DNA of 32,954 bases from Clostridia bacterium (GCA_017543905.1 JAFYFC010000032.1:1-32954); one strand, 5' to 3'; positions 25,181 to 31,281 are shown, counted from the stretch's first letter. A program made the numbers and translations. The notes: generated by a model from the sequence alone, not told the origin.

Positions 25181-25465
25181 ATGGCAGTATCGATTGATGA
25201 AATGGAAACCACAATCAACTTTTGCACAGCAGAAACAGAGGCGAGGATTTACAGCAGCGAGCCAAACATGCTTAAAAAGCTGGCAAAGCTGGCAGAAGAG
25301 TCATCCGAGGTGACATTGAAGAGACGAGACCATTACGGTGCGATATACGTACTGCCGAAGTCTTTTATCCGAATTGCACCGCCGCGCAAAGTTAACATGT
25401 CAGTGGAGCAACGACAGGCTTTGCGGGACAAGATGCGCTCGATGAACGCCGCACGCACAGCATGA
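25181..25465 (+). CDS. conserved-looking phage-type protein, unknown function
   Basis: Not assigned. The 94-residue product has a beta-rich start (ETTINFCTAETEARIYSSEP), a helix MLKKLAKLAEESSEVTLKRR, a short YGAIYVLPKSFIRI strand pair and a basic C-terminal helix. It looks like a small phage protein whose C-terminal helix could bind nucleic acid. It starts 3 nt after the preceding gene with a clear GGAGG site. Confidence 0.7.
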   Translation: MAVSIDEMETTINFCTAETEARIYSSEPNMLKKLAKLAEESSEVTLKRRDHYGAIYVLPKSFIRIAPPRKVNMSVEQRQALRDKMRSMNAARTA

Positions 25466-25610
25466 ATTCTACGGCATTCTTTCCCAGCGTGAGACCGTAA
25501 TCGGACAGGCTCACAGATATAGGCAAGGCAATTCCCCTTACTCGAAGCATACAGGGCTTAAAACGCCTGTAAATAACTCACAGAAACAACAAAAAACGGA
25601 GGGCAGAAAA

Positions 25611-25856
25611 ATGGCAGATTTGGATTATACTCAGATTTCAAAAACAGAGGCGGCAAACCTTTTGGAGATTGCACAGGCGGTTTCGGTGATGCGACCCGAT
25701 GAGCGCGAGCGGTACGCACAGGCAATCGCTCAGTCTTACCTTGAAATGCTTGACCATTTGGTTGAGGTTCACGACATTCAGGCCGCGCTGAAATACATAG
25801 CCAAGTATCAGCTATTGGAAAAGGCGCAAGAAGCAGAGGCGGCGCAAAATGAATAG
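25611..25856 (+). CDS. small helical phage-type protein, unknown function
   Basis: Not recognised. The 81-residue product is predicted to be wholly helical and acidic (SKTEAANLLEIAQAVSVMRP, LEMLDHLVEVHDIQAALKYI). GGAGGGCA precedes the ATG. A 145-nt gap (25466-25610) without an evident gene separates it from the previous gene, and its last codons overlap the next gene by 8 nt. It could be a tail-assembly or scaffolding type small protein, but nothing specific supports that. Confidence 0.7.
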   Translation: MADLDYTQISKTEAANLLEIAQAVSVMRPDERERYAQAIAQSYLEMLDHLVEVHDIQAALKYIAKYQLLEKAQEAEAAQNE

Positions 25857-26196
25857 ACTGTCAGCGTACAGAGGCGCGAGGATTTATGCAGAGTATGCGG
25901 ACAAATTCAATCCGATGATGAACAGTTATCTCATTGGCACAGATGCAGAAGCAGAAAAAACGGCGGCGCGTGCCGACATCCGCGCTCTGGATTGCAACCG
26001 ATGCACGGAAGCGGTATGCGCATATCGTGACAAAGCTTCACGCTTGCCGACCATGCTCAATGATTACGGCTGCTGCTTACGGTTCGCGCGTGAACGGCTG
26101 GGCGTGCAGGGCTTTTTCCTGCCGAACGGCGAGCCACTGCTGCTGACCGATGAGGCAATAGAAGCTATTCGTGACGCGCTGGGGTTGGAGGGCTGA
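25849..26196 (+). CDS. cysteine-containing small protein, unknown function
   Basis: Not recognised. The 115-residue product has five cysteines grouped as CNRCTEAVC and CC (about residues 45-76), which could form a metal site. The C-terminal part GVQGFFLPNGEPLLLTDEAI looks like a compact alpha/beta end. It is translationally coupled to the gene before it (ATGAATAG overlap) and is 1 nt from the Dit-like gene after it. Confidence 0.65.
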   Translation: MNRLSAYRGARIYAEYADKFNPMMNSYLIGTDAEAEKTAARADIRALDCNRCTEAVCAYRDKASRLPTMLNDYGCCLRFARERLGVQGFFLPNGEPLLLTDEAIEAIRDALGLEG

Positions 26197-26197
26197 T

Positions 26198-27022
26198 ATG
26201 GCAGAGCAGACAACTACGATGATAATAAGCCCTTCATACGGGCAGTTCGTGTTTGACGCGGTACTGGACGCGGTGCATCGGCGCGAAATAACGGTCACGA
26301 GCCATCCCGTGCAGTACGGCGCGGAAATAGCCGACCACAGCTACATCGAGCCGGAAGAGGTATCGCTCGAAATCGGCATGAGCGATGCGATGAGTGCAGT
26401 CGGAGAGGAAGGGCATTCGGTCAATGCCCATGCCCAGCTTGTGCAGATGATGGAGGCGCGGGAGCTTGTCACGCTCGTCACGCGGCTCGGCACGTACAGG
26501 GATATGCTTATCGTGAGCATGACGACACCTGACAGCGTGGCGGTGATGAACGGCATCAAAGCGCAGATAGGCTTCAAGCATGTCGATATCGTTACCGCGC
26601 AGGTCGTACTCGTGCAGGGCAAAATCACCTCGTCAAAAGGCGGGTATGCTCCGCGCACGACACAGACGGAAGACGAGCCGGAAGCGGAAGACATGGACTG
26701 GAATAAATCCATACTGACGCAAGTCGTGGATATAATTACAGGCATATCAGGGGCATCGGATAAAGCAAAAAGCGCGGGGCTAACGATGTCGTGGCAGGAC
26801 TATAAGACTTTGAACGAGCCGTTCTCATGGCACGATGAAGATAGAAAAGTCACAGGTATCGACGGCAAGATATTGGACGCGAGGTTCTTTTATGCGAAAA
26901 CAGGAGATACTTGCTGGTGGTGGGGTACGGATTATGTCAAAACATCAGACGGCTGGGTAGAAGTCAAAAAGGGCGGTGGCGGCTCGTCAGACGGCAGCGG
27001 AGCAGGACGGCGTGGAGGTTAA
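26198..27022 (+). CDS. Dit-like phage tail/baseplate protein with unusual C-terminus
   Basis: The first 150 residues resemble the N-terminal domain of Dit-like distal tail proteins. ITVTSHPVQYGAEIADHSYI, EPEEVSLEIGM and then LVTRLGTYRDMLIVSMTTPD with AQIGFKHVDIVTAQVV give the typical beta-sandwich layout. After an acidic linker (TEDEPEAEDMDW) a different C-terminal part follows, with a Trp-rich strand segment TCWWWGTDYVKTSDGWVEVK and a Gly/Ser tail. The start at 26198 has GGAGGG upstream, and the protein has 274 residues. It is the only tail-like gene in the element. It could be satellite machinery that enters helper particles, or a relic; sequence alone does not decide. Confidence 0.72.
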   Translation: MAEQTTTMIISPSYGQFVFDAVLDAVHRREITVTSHPVQYGAEIADHSYIEPEEVSLEIGMSDAMSAVGEEGHSVNAHAQLVQMMEARELVTLVTRLGTYRDMLIVSMTTPDSVAVMNGIKAQIGFKHVDIVTAQVVLVQGKITSSKGGYAPRTTQTEDEPEAEDMDWNKSILTQVVDIITGISGASDKAKSAGLTMSWQDYKTLNEPFSWHDEDRKVTGIDGKILDARFFYAKTGDTCWWWGTDYVKTSDGWVEVKKGGGGSSDGSGAGRRGG

Positions 27023-27025
27023 GCA

Positions 27026-27799
27026 ATGCACAAGCTGAATTATACCGTGGCAAACGTTTACGAAGGGCTTGAATACTCAACCAGCGCGGAGCTTTGCGAG
27101 CGCATGGCTGAACGGTGCGACACTGCGATTTTGGCGTTCAGCACAGGTAAAGACTCGATTGCCGCATGGCTGCAATTACGGAAGTATTTCACGCGCGTAA
27201 TTCCGTTTTTTAAATACTGCATCCCCAAACTGTCATTTGTCGAGGACAGTCTGCGATATTACGAGGATTATTTCGGCTGCCATATTTGGCGGCTGCCGCA
27301 TCCGAGCTTGCTGCGATGGTTGACGAACGGTGTTTTTCAAACACCAGACCGCATGAAGGTATTTCCCGAACGATACTCAATCGACCTGAGCACATACACA
27401 AACGACACGCCGCCCGCTATCCTCCGGCAGTATTTGAACTTGCCCGATTGCGTGTATTGCGCGGTAGGCGTGCGACAGGCAGACAGCATGACGCGCAGAG
27501 TCGCCATAAAGACACACGGCGCGATAAACCATAATCTTCGGACGTTCTATCCCGTCTATGATTGGCTTAAATCTGACCTGCTTAATGCGTTCTACGATGC
27601 GAAAATACAGCTACCAGTCGATTACAGGCTGTTTGGGCGTACGTTTGACGGGCTTGTTTATGAGTACCTCGACCCACTTCAAAAGTTTTTTCCGGAGGAT
27701 TACAAACTATTGCTGAAATGGTTTCCGCTGGCACAGCTTGAATTCGGGCGATACGGCGAGTCGGAGCGAATGAACAACAGCAGGGAGGCGCTTTTATGA
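27026..27799 (+). CDS. PAPS-reductase-like PP-loop protein (adenine nucleotide alpha hydrolase fold)
   Basis: The 257-residue product has a PP-loop FSTGKDSIAAW (residues 38-48), the ATP-pyrophosphatase motif of PAPS reductases, and a later CVYCAVGVRQADSMTRR segment. Phage-encoded members are common next to ParB-like and terminase genes, and related DndC/IscS systems use the fold for DNA sulfur modification. No sulfate-assimilation neighbour is present. A nucleic-acid modification or nucleotide-binding role in the element is therefore inferred rather than cysteine synthesis. GGAGG precedes the ATG. The stop overlaps the next gene. Confidence 0.82.
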   Translation: MHKLNYTVANVYEGLEYSTSAELCERMAERCDTAILAFSTGKDSIAAWLQLRKYFTRVIPFFKYCIPKLSFVEDSLRYYEDYFGCHIWRLPHPSLLRWLTNGVFQTPDRMKVFPERYSIDLSTYTNDTPPAILRQYLNLPDCVYCAVGVRQADSMTRRVAIKTHGAINHNLRTFYPVYDWLKSDLLNAFYDAKIQLPVDYRLFGRTFDGLVYEYLDPLQKFFPEDYKLLLKWFPLAQLEFGRYGESERMNNSREALL

Positions 27800-28188
27800 G
27801 TTGGGGAAAAATCAAAGGGACTGCAAAAGCACCTGTCACCCAGACAGAGCAGGAGATTGAAAACATGGAGGCAGTCGAAGCCGGATTTGCCGAACAGCTT
27901 GACACAGACGCGATGATAGCTTCACTGAAAGCGCAGCGAGCAACGGAAGCGAAAACGATGCGCGATATTGGCAGCACAGATTACTATTTCTGCGTGTTTT
28001 TCAACAATGAAATGCAGATGGTCGAATTCTGTAAGGCATTTGGATTGAACCCGAACAATATCTTCATGGACGGGCGCGAAGTCGCAAAACAGTTCCGCAA
28101 GGCACTGTCCACGCCGGATGAACCGAGACACAAAACCAGACCAGCAAGCAAGGAGTATCTCGAATTGGCGCAAGGCTTACGGTCATAA
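27796..28188 (+). CDS. phage-type protein following the PP-loop gene, unknown function
   Basis: Not assigned. The 130-residue product has an acidic helical N-terminal half (TQTEQEIENMEAVEAGFAEQ) and a compact domain DYYFCVFFNNEMQMVEFCKA...NNIFMDGREVAKQF. The latter looks like a small alpha/beta nucleotide-handling fold. Its ATG overlaps the stop of the PP-loop gene, so the two products are probably made in fixed ratio and may act together. Confidence 0.72.
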   Translation: MSWGKIKGTAKAPVTQTEQEIENMEAVEAGFAEQLDTDAMIASLKAQRATEAKTMRDIGSTDYYFCVFFNNEMQMVEFCKAFGLNPNNIFMDGREVAKQFRKALSTPDEPRHKTRPASKEYLELAQGLRS

Positions 28189-28224
28189 AGCAACACTATA
28201 AAAAGTGAAAGGACGGTCTGACTT

Positions 28225-28389
28225 ATGGGACGATATATCAACCGAGTGACAGGCGTTGGGCGCGGCAGAACCGCGCGGGCAAGAAGCCGCAATCTGGCAA
28301 ACAGCTTTGTTCGGCGCAACCCGGGACAGGGCTATTATGTCACCTCGCGCGGCGATGTCGGCAGACGCAGAAGCGGCGGCGCAAGCTGA
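28225..28389 (+). CDS. Arg/Gly-rich 54-residue basic protein
   Basis: A short gene coding for MGRYINRVTGVGRGRTARARS and a further 33 residues, ending GRRRSGGAS. Arginine and glycine dominate and there are no acidic runs, as in small nucleic-acid-binding or scaffold proteins. AAAGGA lies at good distance before the ATG. It fits the 28189-28426 gap without overlapping either neighbour and is in the same direction. Function unknown. Confidence 0.65.
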   Translation: MGRYINRVTGVGRGRTARARSRNLANSFVRRNPGQGYYVTSRGDVGRRRSGGAS

Positions 28390-28426
28390 TAACTGAGCCG
28401 CATTAAGCGGCACGCGCGGAAAGGCG

Positions 28427-28876
28427 GTGACGAACACGAAAACGAAAAAAGCAATTGACCTTGCGCAGATTGAGGACATGGCGGGCGAATTTGCGACAGA
28501 AGCAGAAATCGCAGCGGACATGGGCTTTGACCGCACGCTTTTCCATCGTCGGAAGGACGTTCGAGAAGCCTTTCTGCGCGGTAAAAACTCCGCAAAACTC
28601 AGCCTTCGGCACATGATGTTTCTTTCTGCTCAAGGCGGCGACCGAACGATGATGATTTTTTTGGCGAAAAACGAACTCGGTTATCGAGACAATCCCGACC
28701 CGCTGCCGGATGACAATAAAGTGGATGATACCGAAAACACGCTGATTAAGGCGATTAAGAGCATGGCAAAATCATTCGCGGCACAGGGCGCGACTGGTGA
28801 CAAACCGTTCGACTGTCCCGACACGGATGACGAAGCGGCGGTTTCCTTGGACGAGTCCGATACGGAAACGACATGA
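28427..28876 (+). CDS. TerS-like HTH protein (small terminase type)
   Basis: The 149-residue product begins at GTG with GGAAAGG upstream. Residues 18-85 match the layout of phage small-terminase/DNA-packaging HTH proteins: EAEIAADMGFDRTLFHRRKD as the helix-turn-helix, then GKNSAKLSLRHMMFLSAQGG and MMIFLAKNELGYRDNP, the usual tail of this domain. The C-terminus is acidic. No large terminase follows; a terminator-like palindrome comes at once. In PICI satellites a lone TerS redirects the helper phage packaging machine. An HTH regulator of other kind remains possible. Confidence 0.7.
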   Translation: MTNTKTKKAIDLAQIEDMAGEFATEAEIAADMGFDRTLFHRRKDVREAFLRGKNSAKLSLRHMMFLSAQGGDRTMMIFLAKNELGYRDNPDPLPDDNKVDDTENTLIKAIKSMAKSFAAQGATGDKPFDCPDTDDEAAVSLDESDTETT

Positions 28877-28882
28877 ATAAAA

Positions 28883-28909
28883 TATTCCCCACATAGCCTG
28901 TGGGGAATA
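28883..28909. terminator. bidirectional terminator-like palindrome
   Basis: TATTCCCCACA (28883-28893), loop TAGCC, TGTGGGGAATA (28899-28909), an 11-bp perfect stem. It lies between the end of the rightward operon and the end of the leftward cargo genes. T-tracts are short in both directions. Confidence 0.7.
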
Positions 28910-28924
28910 ATCTTGCTTAGTTGG

Positions 28925-29062
28925 TTATGCCTTGACTGTGTGATTTCGTTCCCACTCCCGACAACGCTCTATTACCTTGCGTGTGGGCTTATGCCCATTT
29001 AAGGCGGTTAGAAGTGCTCTCAGGCGGCGTGGGGTTGCGCTTTTCTTATTGGTCATTGTCAT
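28925..29062 (-). CDS. 45-residue basic protein, unknown function
   Basis: A short reading frame coding for MTMTNKKSATPRRLRALLTA and ending in NHTVKA, with GGGGAG 7 nt before the ATG. The sequence is basic with one helix (RKVIERCREWERNH). It is 55 nt downstream of the minus-strand gene 29118-29480 and probably co-transcribed with it. A start two codons later (29056) is also possible. No family recognised. Confidence 0.5.
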   Translation of the reverse strand: MTMTNKKSATPRRLRALLTALNGHKPTRKVIERCREWERNHTVKA

Positions 29063-29117
29063 TCCCTTTCTCCCCGTATAGCCGTTAGGTCAGCTTCTTG
29101 ATACTGGATTAGGCAAT

Positions 29118-29480
29118 CTATGCAGTTTTCAGCTTGAGTCCGCTGCTGATTTCCTCCCAAATCTGGGGCTTATTGACTGGGAGTTTCCCGCTGTTCAATC
29201 TCTCTGCAAGCTCTGTTACAAAAAGAATGTGCCGAATTTCGGTTGAAGTCAGTTGGAAATGATTGGCTATTGCCTCTGCTATTGCTGCATAGTATTTGCT
29301 CTCAGTGCCGTCTGCGGGCTTGTAGGGCGTTTTTCTCCATGCCTTTAAACTTTCCTCTGACCATGCCTCCGCGCCGTTATCAAGGCACCAGCGTTCGTAT
29401 AAAAGGGTTGCTCCGCTTGCCTTGAATTGCTGGGCATTCATTCCCTTGATAGCATCTCCCCAAGTAAGAACCTTTGTCAT
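29118..29480 (-). CDS. cargo protein of unknown function, divergent from the toxin-antitoxin operon
   Basis: Not recognised. The 120-residue product starts MTKVLTWGDAIKGMNAQQFK and is mostly helical, with tryptophans spread along it (ERWCLDNGAEAWSEESLKAW) and FQLTSTEIRHILFVTELAER near the end. The ATG at 29480 is chosen because GGAGG lies 8 nt upstream; an ATG five codons earlier overlaps that site. It shares a promoter region and three operators with the RHH/RelE operon. A DNA-binding or defence role is possible but unsupported. Confidence 0.7.
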   Translation of the reverse strand: MTKVLTWGDAIKGMNAQQFKASGATLLYERWCLDNGAEAWSEESLKAWRKTPYKPADGTESKYYAAIAEAIANHFQLTSTEIRHILFVTELAERLNSGKLPVNKPQIWEEISSGLKLKTA

Positions 29481-29528
29481 TGTGACTACCTCCATTTATG
29501 TGGTTTGGCTGGTTGTTCAACCTTGTAT

Positions 29529-29558
29529 AGTATAACATATTGATAGCAATATATTCAA
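29529..29558 (-). promoter_or_regulatory. leftward promoter of the 29118-29480 gene
   Basis: On the minus strand, TTGAAT (29558-29553), an 18-bp spacer, TATACT (29534-29529). The first operator (29537-29552) fills the spacer, so a bound regulator would block this promoter. Confidence 0.6.
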
Positions 29559-29620
29559 CGTCAAAATGTCAGAATATTGTTATCAATATTTGTGCAATTT
29601 GCTATATTGAATGCAATATA
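29537..29620. promoter_or_regulatory. three palindromic operators, ATATTG-N4-CAATAT
   Basis: Sites at 29537-29552 (ATATTG-ATAG-CAATAT), 29573-29590 (AATATTG-TTAT-CAATATT) and 29603-29620 (TATATTG-AATG-CAATATA). Centre spacings are about 37 and 30 bp. The outer sites overlap the leftward promoter spacer and the -35 box of the rightward promoter. Ribbon-helix-helix antitoxins typically bind such repeats, so the protein at 29691 is the likely ligand. Confidence 0.75.
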
Positions 29621-29635
29621 CAAAAATGGTATAAT
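29607..29635 (+). promoter_or_regulatory. rightward promoter of the toxin-antitoxin operon
   Basis: TTGAAT (29607-29612), 17 bp, TATAAT (29630-29635) with TG at 29627-29628. The -35 box lies inside the third operator. Confidence 0.78.
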
Positions 29636-29690
29636 TAATCACAGATTACAGGAAATGTGACTCATGCACACATATAGTTGGGGGCTGAAA

Positions 29691-29909
29691 ATGGCATATA
29701 CAAAAGCCGGAATGCGAGCGGTTGACAGGTACGTAAAAGCTAATTACGACAGCTTTCTTGTTCGTGTTCCCAAAGGTCGCAAAGCTGATGTTGAACAATT
29801 CGCCCAAGACAAAGGTCAAAGCGTAAACGGGCTTGTGAATGGGCTGCTGGCGGCTGAGATGGATATGAGCGCGGAAGAGTGGAAAGAAGGCAAGCAGAAT
29901 GCGGATTGA
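29691..29909 (+). CDS. ribbon-helix-helix antitoxin
   Basis: A 72-residue protein with the Arc-type fold: strand DSFLVRVPKG, then helices RKADVEQFAQDKGQSVNGLV and NGLLAAEMDMS. This is the usual antitoxin partner of RelE/ParE toxins and binds its own operators. The ATG at 29691 follows GGGGGC; an in-frame ATG at 29664 lacks a ribosome site. The stop overlaps the toxin start. Confidence 0.85.
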   Translation: MAYTKAGMRAVDRYVKANYDSFLVRVPKGRKADVEQFAQDKGQSVNGLVNGLLAAEMDMSAEEWKEGKQNAD

Positions 29910-30159
29910 ATACAGTAAGTCCGCAGTAAAAGCCTTGCAGCGCATTGACAAGCATCAGCGATTAGCAATCCGTGATGCTATACAGGGTTTGACTTTAATC
30001 CCGCCCAAAGGCGATATAAAGCCTTTACAGGGCTATAAAGATGGGCGTATGCGTTTGCGCGTCGGCTCTTACCGTGTTATATATCGTTATGGCAATGACG
30101 GTCAAATGATAGTGTTGTATATCATAGAGATAGGCTCACGCGGTGATATATACAAATAA
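29899..30159 (+). CDS. RelE/ParE-family toxin
   Basis: An 86-residue toxin of the RelE/ParE superfamily. It shows IEYSKSAVKALQRIDKHQRL, IPPKGDIKPLQGYKDGRMRL, the RVGSYRVIYRYG core strands and a C-terminal VLYIIEIGSRGDIYK. The family cuts mRNA on ribosomes (RelE) or poisons gyrase (ParE). RVGSYRVIY with the terminal GSRGDIYK suits the RelE side. Translation is coupled to the antitoxin by an 11-nt overlap. Confidence 0.9.
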   Translation: MRIEYSKSAVKALQRIDKHQRLAIRDAIQGLTLIPPKGDIKPLQGYKDGRMRLRVGSYRVIYRYGNDGQMIVLYIIEIGSRGDIYK

Positions 30160-30180
30160 ACTAAACAGGAGGGAAAGCGA

Positions 30181-30396
30181 ATGTCTGAATTAGCGCAGAA
30201 AACAGCTACAATGCTTGATATGCTGCCTGTTACCGAACAGAGATTAGCTTATGAAATGCTGAAAAGGCTTGTGCTTGCATGGGACAGTGATTATACCAAG
30301 CTTACACCCGCAGAGCGTGCCGCGCTCGATGATGCCGAAAAGGAAATTGAAAACGGAGAAACAGTTTCTGAGGATGCGATTAACTGGGATGCGTAA
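30181..30396 (+). CDS. small acidic protein, third member of the toxin-antitoxin operon
   Basis: The 71-residue product has MSELAQKTATMLDMLPVTEQ then a helix, LAYEMLKRLVLAWDSDYTKL, and an acidic tail TPAERAALDDAEKEIENGE that resembles the neutralising tail of some type II antitoxins. It follows the toxin by 21 nt with a strong GGAGG site. It may be an accessory antitoxin or an antitoxin left from another pair. Confidence 0.72.
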   Translation: MSELAQKTATMLDMLPVTEQRLAYEMLKRLVLAWDSDYTKLTPAERAALDDAEKEIENGETVSEDAINWDA

Positions 30397-30928
30397 TGAT
30401 GGAACACGGGCGATGCAGAATATTACCGTTGAGGATTTCGCGGATATTCTGTGCTTGCTCGAACCTGTGCCGGAGACACACGAAGCAAATGTTTGGTATC
30501 GAACACAGAAACAGCACATGATAATATGGTTTCAAAGACAGGTAATCACCGGACACGGCGCGTATCTGCGGCAAACAGCAAACCACAGTGCGCGTACATG
30601 CTATAACCGTTTGCTGAATTCAAGGTCATTGCTCTGGATTGCCTATGCTCTGGGCGAGGATGCCGAAACGATACAGGCAGCGTCCGAAGCTACAGCTAAA
30701 GAAAATGACTATCGCGGGAAATGTAGAATGTTCCGCGAAATGATACCATTCGACAGAATATGCGCTCTGTTGGAAAACCCAAAAGGCTGGAAGCTCGACC
30801 CTGCGTTACTGCCCTATCTCGATTATGACGATGCTGGCTATCCAGCAATCAGGCAGAAACCGAAGAAAGACAGGAAAGCGGCGGAGGATGTCATATTCGG
30901 AGAATTGTACCCAGATGAGGAATTGTAA
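30389..30928 (+). CDS. cargo protein of unknown function
   Basis: Not recognised. The 179-residue product has a basic helical core (YRTQKQHMIIWFQRQVITGH, TCYNRLLNSRSLLWIAYALG) and an alpha-helical IQAASEATAKENDYRGKCRM segment followed by MIPFDRICALLENP. The tail is acidic. Two starts are possible: the ATG at 30389 overlapping the previous stop, or the ATG at 30413 with a weak GGA upstream. It is the last gene before the terminator at 30954. Confidence 0.72.
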   Translation: MRNDGTRAMQNITVEDFADILCLLEPVPETHEANVWYRTQKQHMIIWFQRQVITGHGAYLRQTANHSARTCYNRLLNSRSLLWIAYALGEDAETIQAASEATAKENDYRGKCRMFREMIPFDRICALLENPKGWKLDPALLPYLDYDDAGYPAIRQKPKKDRKAAEDVIFGELYPDEEL

Positions 30929-30953
30929 CAAGGCAAGTGCGGGGGCGTATATG

Positions 30954-30985
30954 CGGGGCTGTAGTCCAAATACAGTCCCGTTTTT
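30954..30985 (+). terminator. rho-independent terminator of the right cargo operon
   Basis: CGGGGCTGTA (30954-30963), 7-nt loop, TACAGTCCCG (30971-30980, one G-T pair), then TTTTT (30981-30985). Confidence 0.85.
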
Positions 30986-31019
30986 GTAGCCTTTATTAGC
31001 CTTATATTTAGCCTTTACA
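30985..31019 (+). repeat. right integrase arm-type repeats
   Basis: TGTAGCCTTTA (30985-30995), ATTAGCCTTAT (30995-31005) and TTTAGCCTTTACA (31007-31019); the last is identical to 21544-21556. Orientation is the same at both ends. The block lies about 115 nt inside attR. Confidence 0.68.
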
Positions 31020-31131
31020 CGATAATACGCATTATACAGATTATCATAAGAACCGCAGTTTTAAGGCGTTTTTTGCCGATTTCAGGCTCAAATTAGCACA
31101 ATTCAGCACGCAAAAAACATAAAATAGTTAA

Positions 31132-31151
31132 TTCGAATCCTTCTGCCTCTG
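31132..31151 (+). other. attR core (displaced tRNA-Trp 3' end)
   Basis: TTCGAATCCTTCTGCCTCTG, 19/20 identical to the tRNA-Trp 3' end at 21451-21470; the difference is T for C at tRNA position 70. It is followed by the native terminator at 31154. Between 31020 and 31131 nothing else is seen. Confidence 0.88.
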
Positions 31152-31153
31152 GG

Positions 31154-31186
31154 AAAAATCCATCAACGCGAGTTGATGGATTTTTT
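31154..31186 (+). terminator. stranded native terminator of tRNA-Trp
   Basis: ATCCATCAAC (31158-31167), loop GCGA, GTTGATGGAT (31172-31181), flanked by A5 and T6. It directly follows attR, so before integration it would have ended the tRNA-Trp transcript. It now has no obvious gene upstream of it on the chromosome side. Confidence 0.8.
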
Positions 31187-31281
31187 AATGAAGCCGCTGC
31201 GCTGATGAAGGAATGAAGCAGCCGCTAAAGCGGCTTATGAAGGAATGTGAATTACTTAACTCCACTTCCGGCGTCTCCCTC

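Larger units (their letters stand above)
21451..31151. mobile_element. tRNA-Trp-integrated element (phage satellite or remnant prophage), about 9.7 kb
   Basis: The element is bounded by a 20-nt direct repeat with one mismatch, TTCGAATCCTTCTGCCCCTG at the tRNA-Trp 3' end and TTCGAATCCTTCTGCCTCTG at 31132-31151. Just inside both ends are copies of TTTAGCCTTTA. A tyrosine integrase gene abuts the tRNA end. Inside are an XRE repressor with divergent promoters, small HTH proteins, an inverted-repeat cluster, a sigma/ArpU-like protein, a Dit-like tail protein, a PP-loop PAPS-reductase-like protein, a TerS-like protein and a toxin-antitoxin operon. No capsid, portal, large terminase, lysis, relaxase or type IV secretion gene is seen. 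The repressor-integrase part is visibly less GC-rich than the flanking chromosome. Confidence 0.88.
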
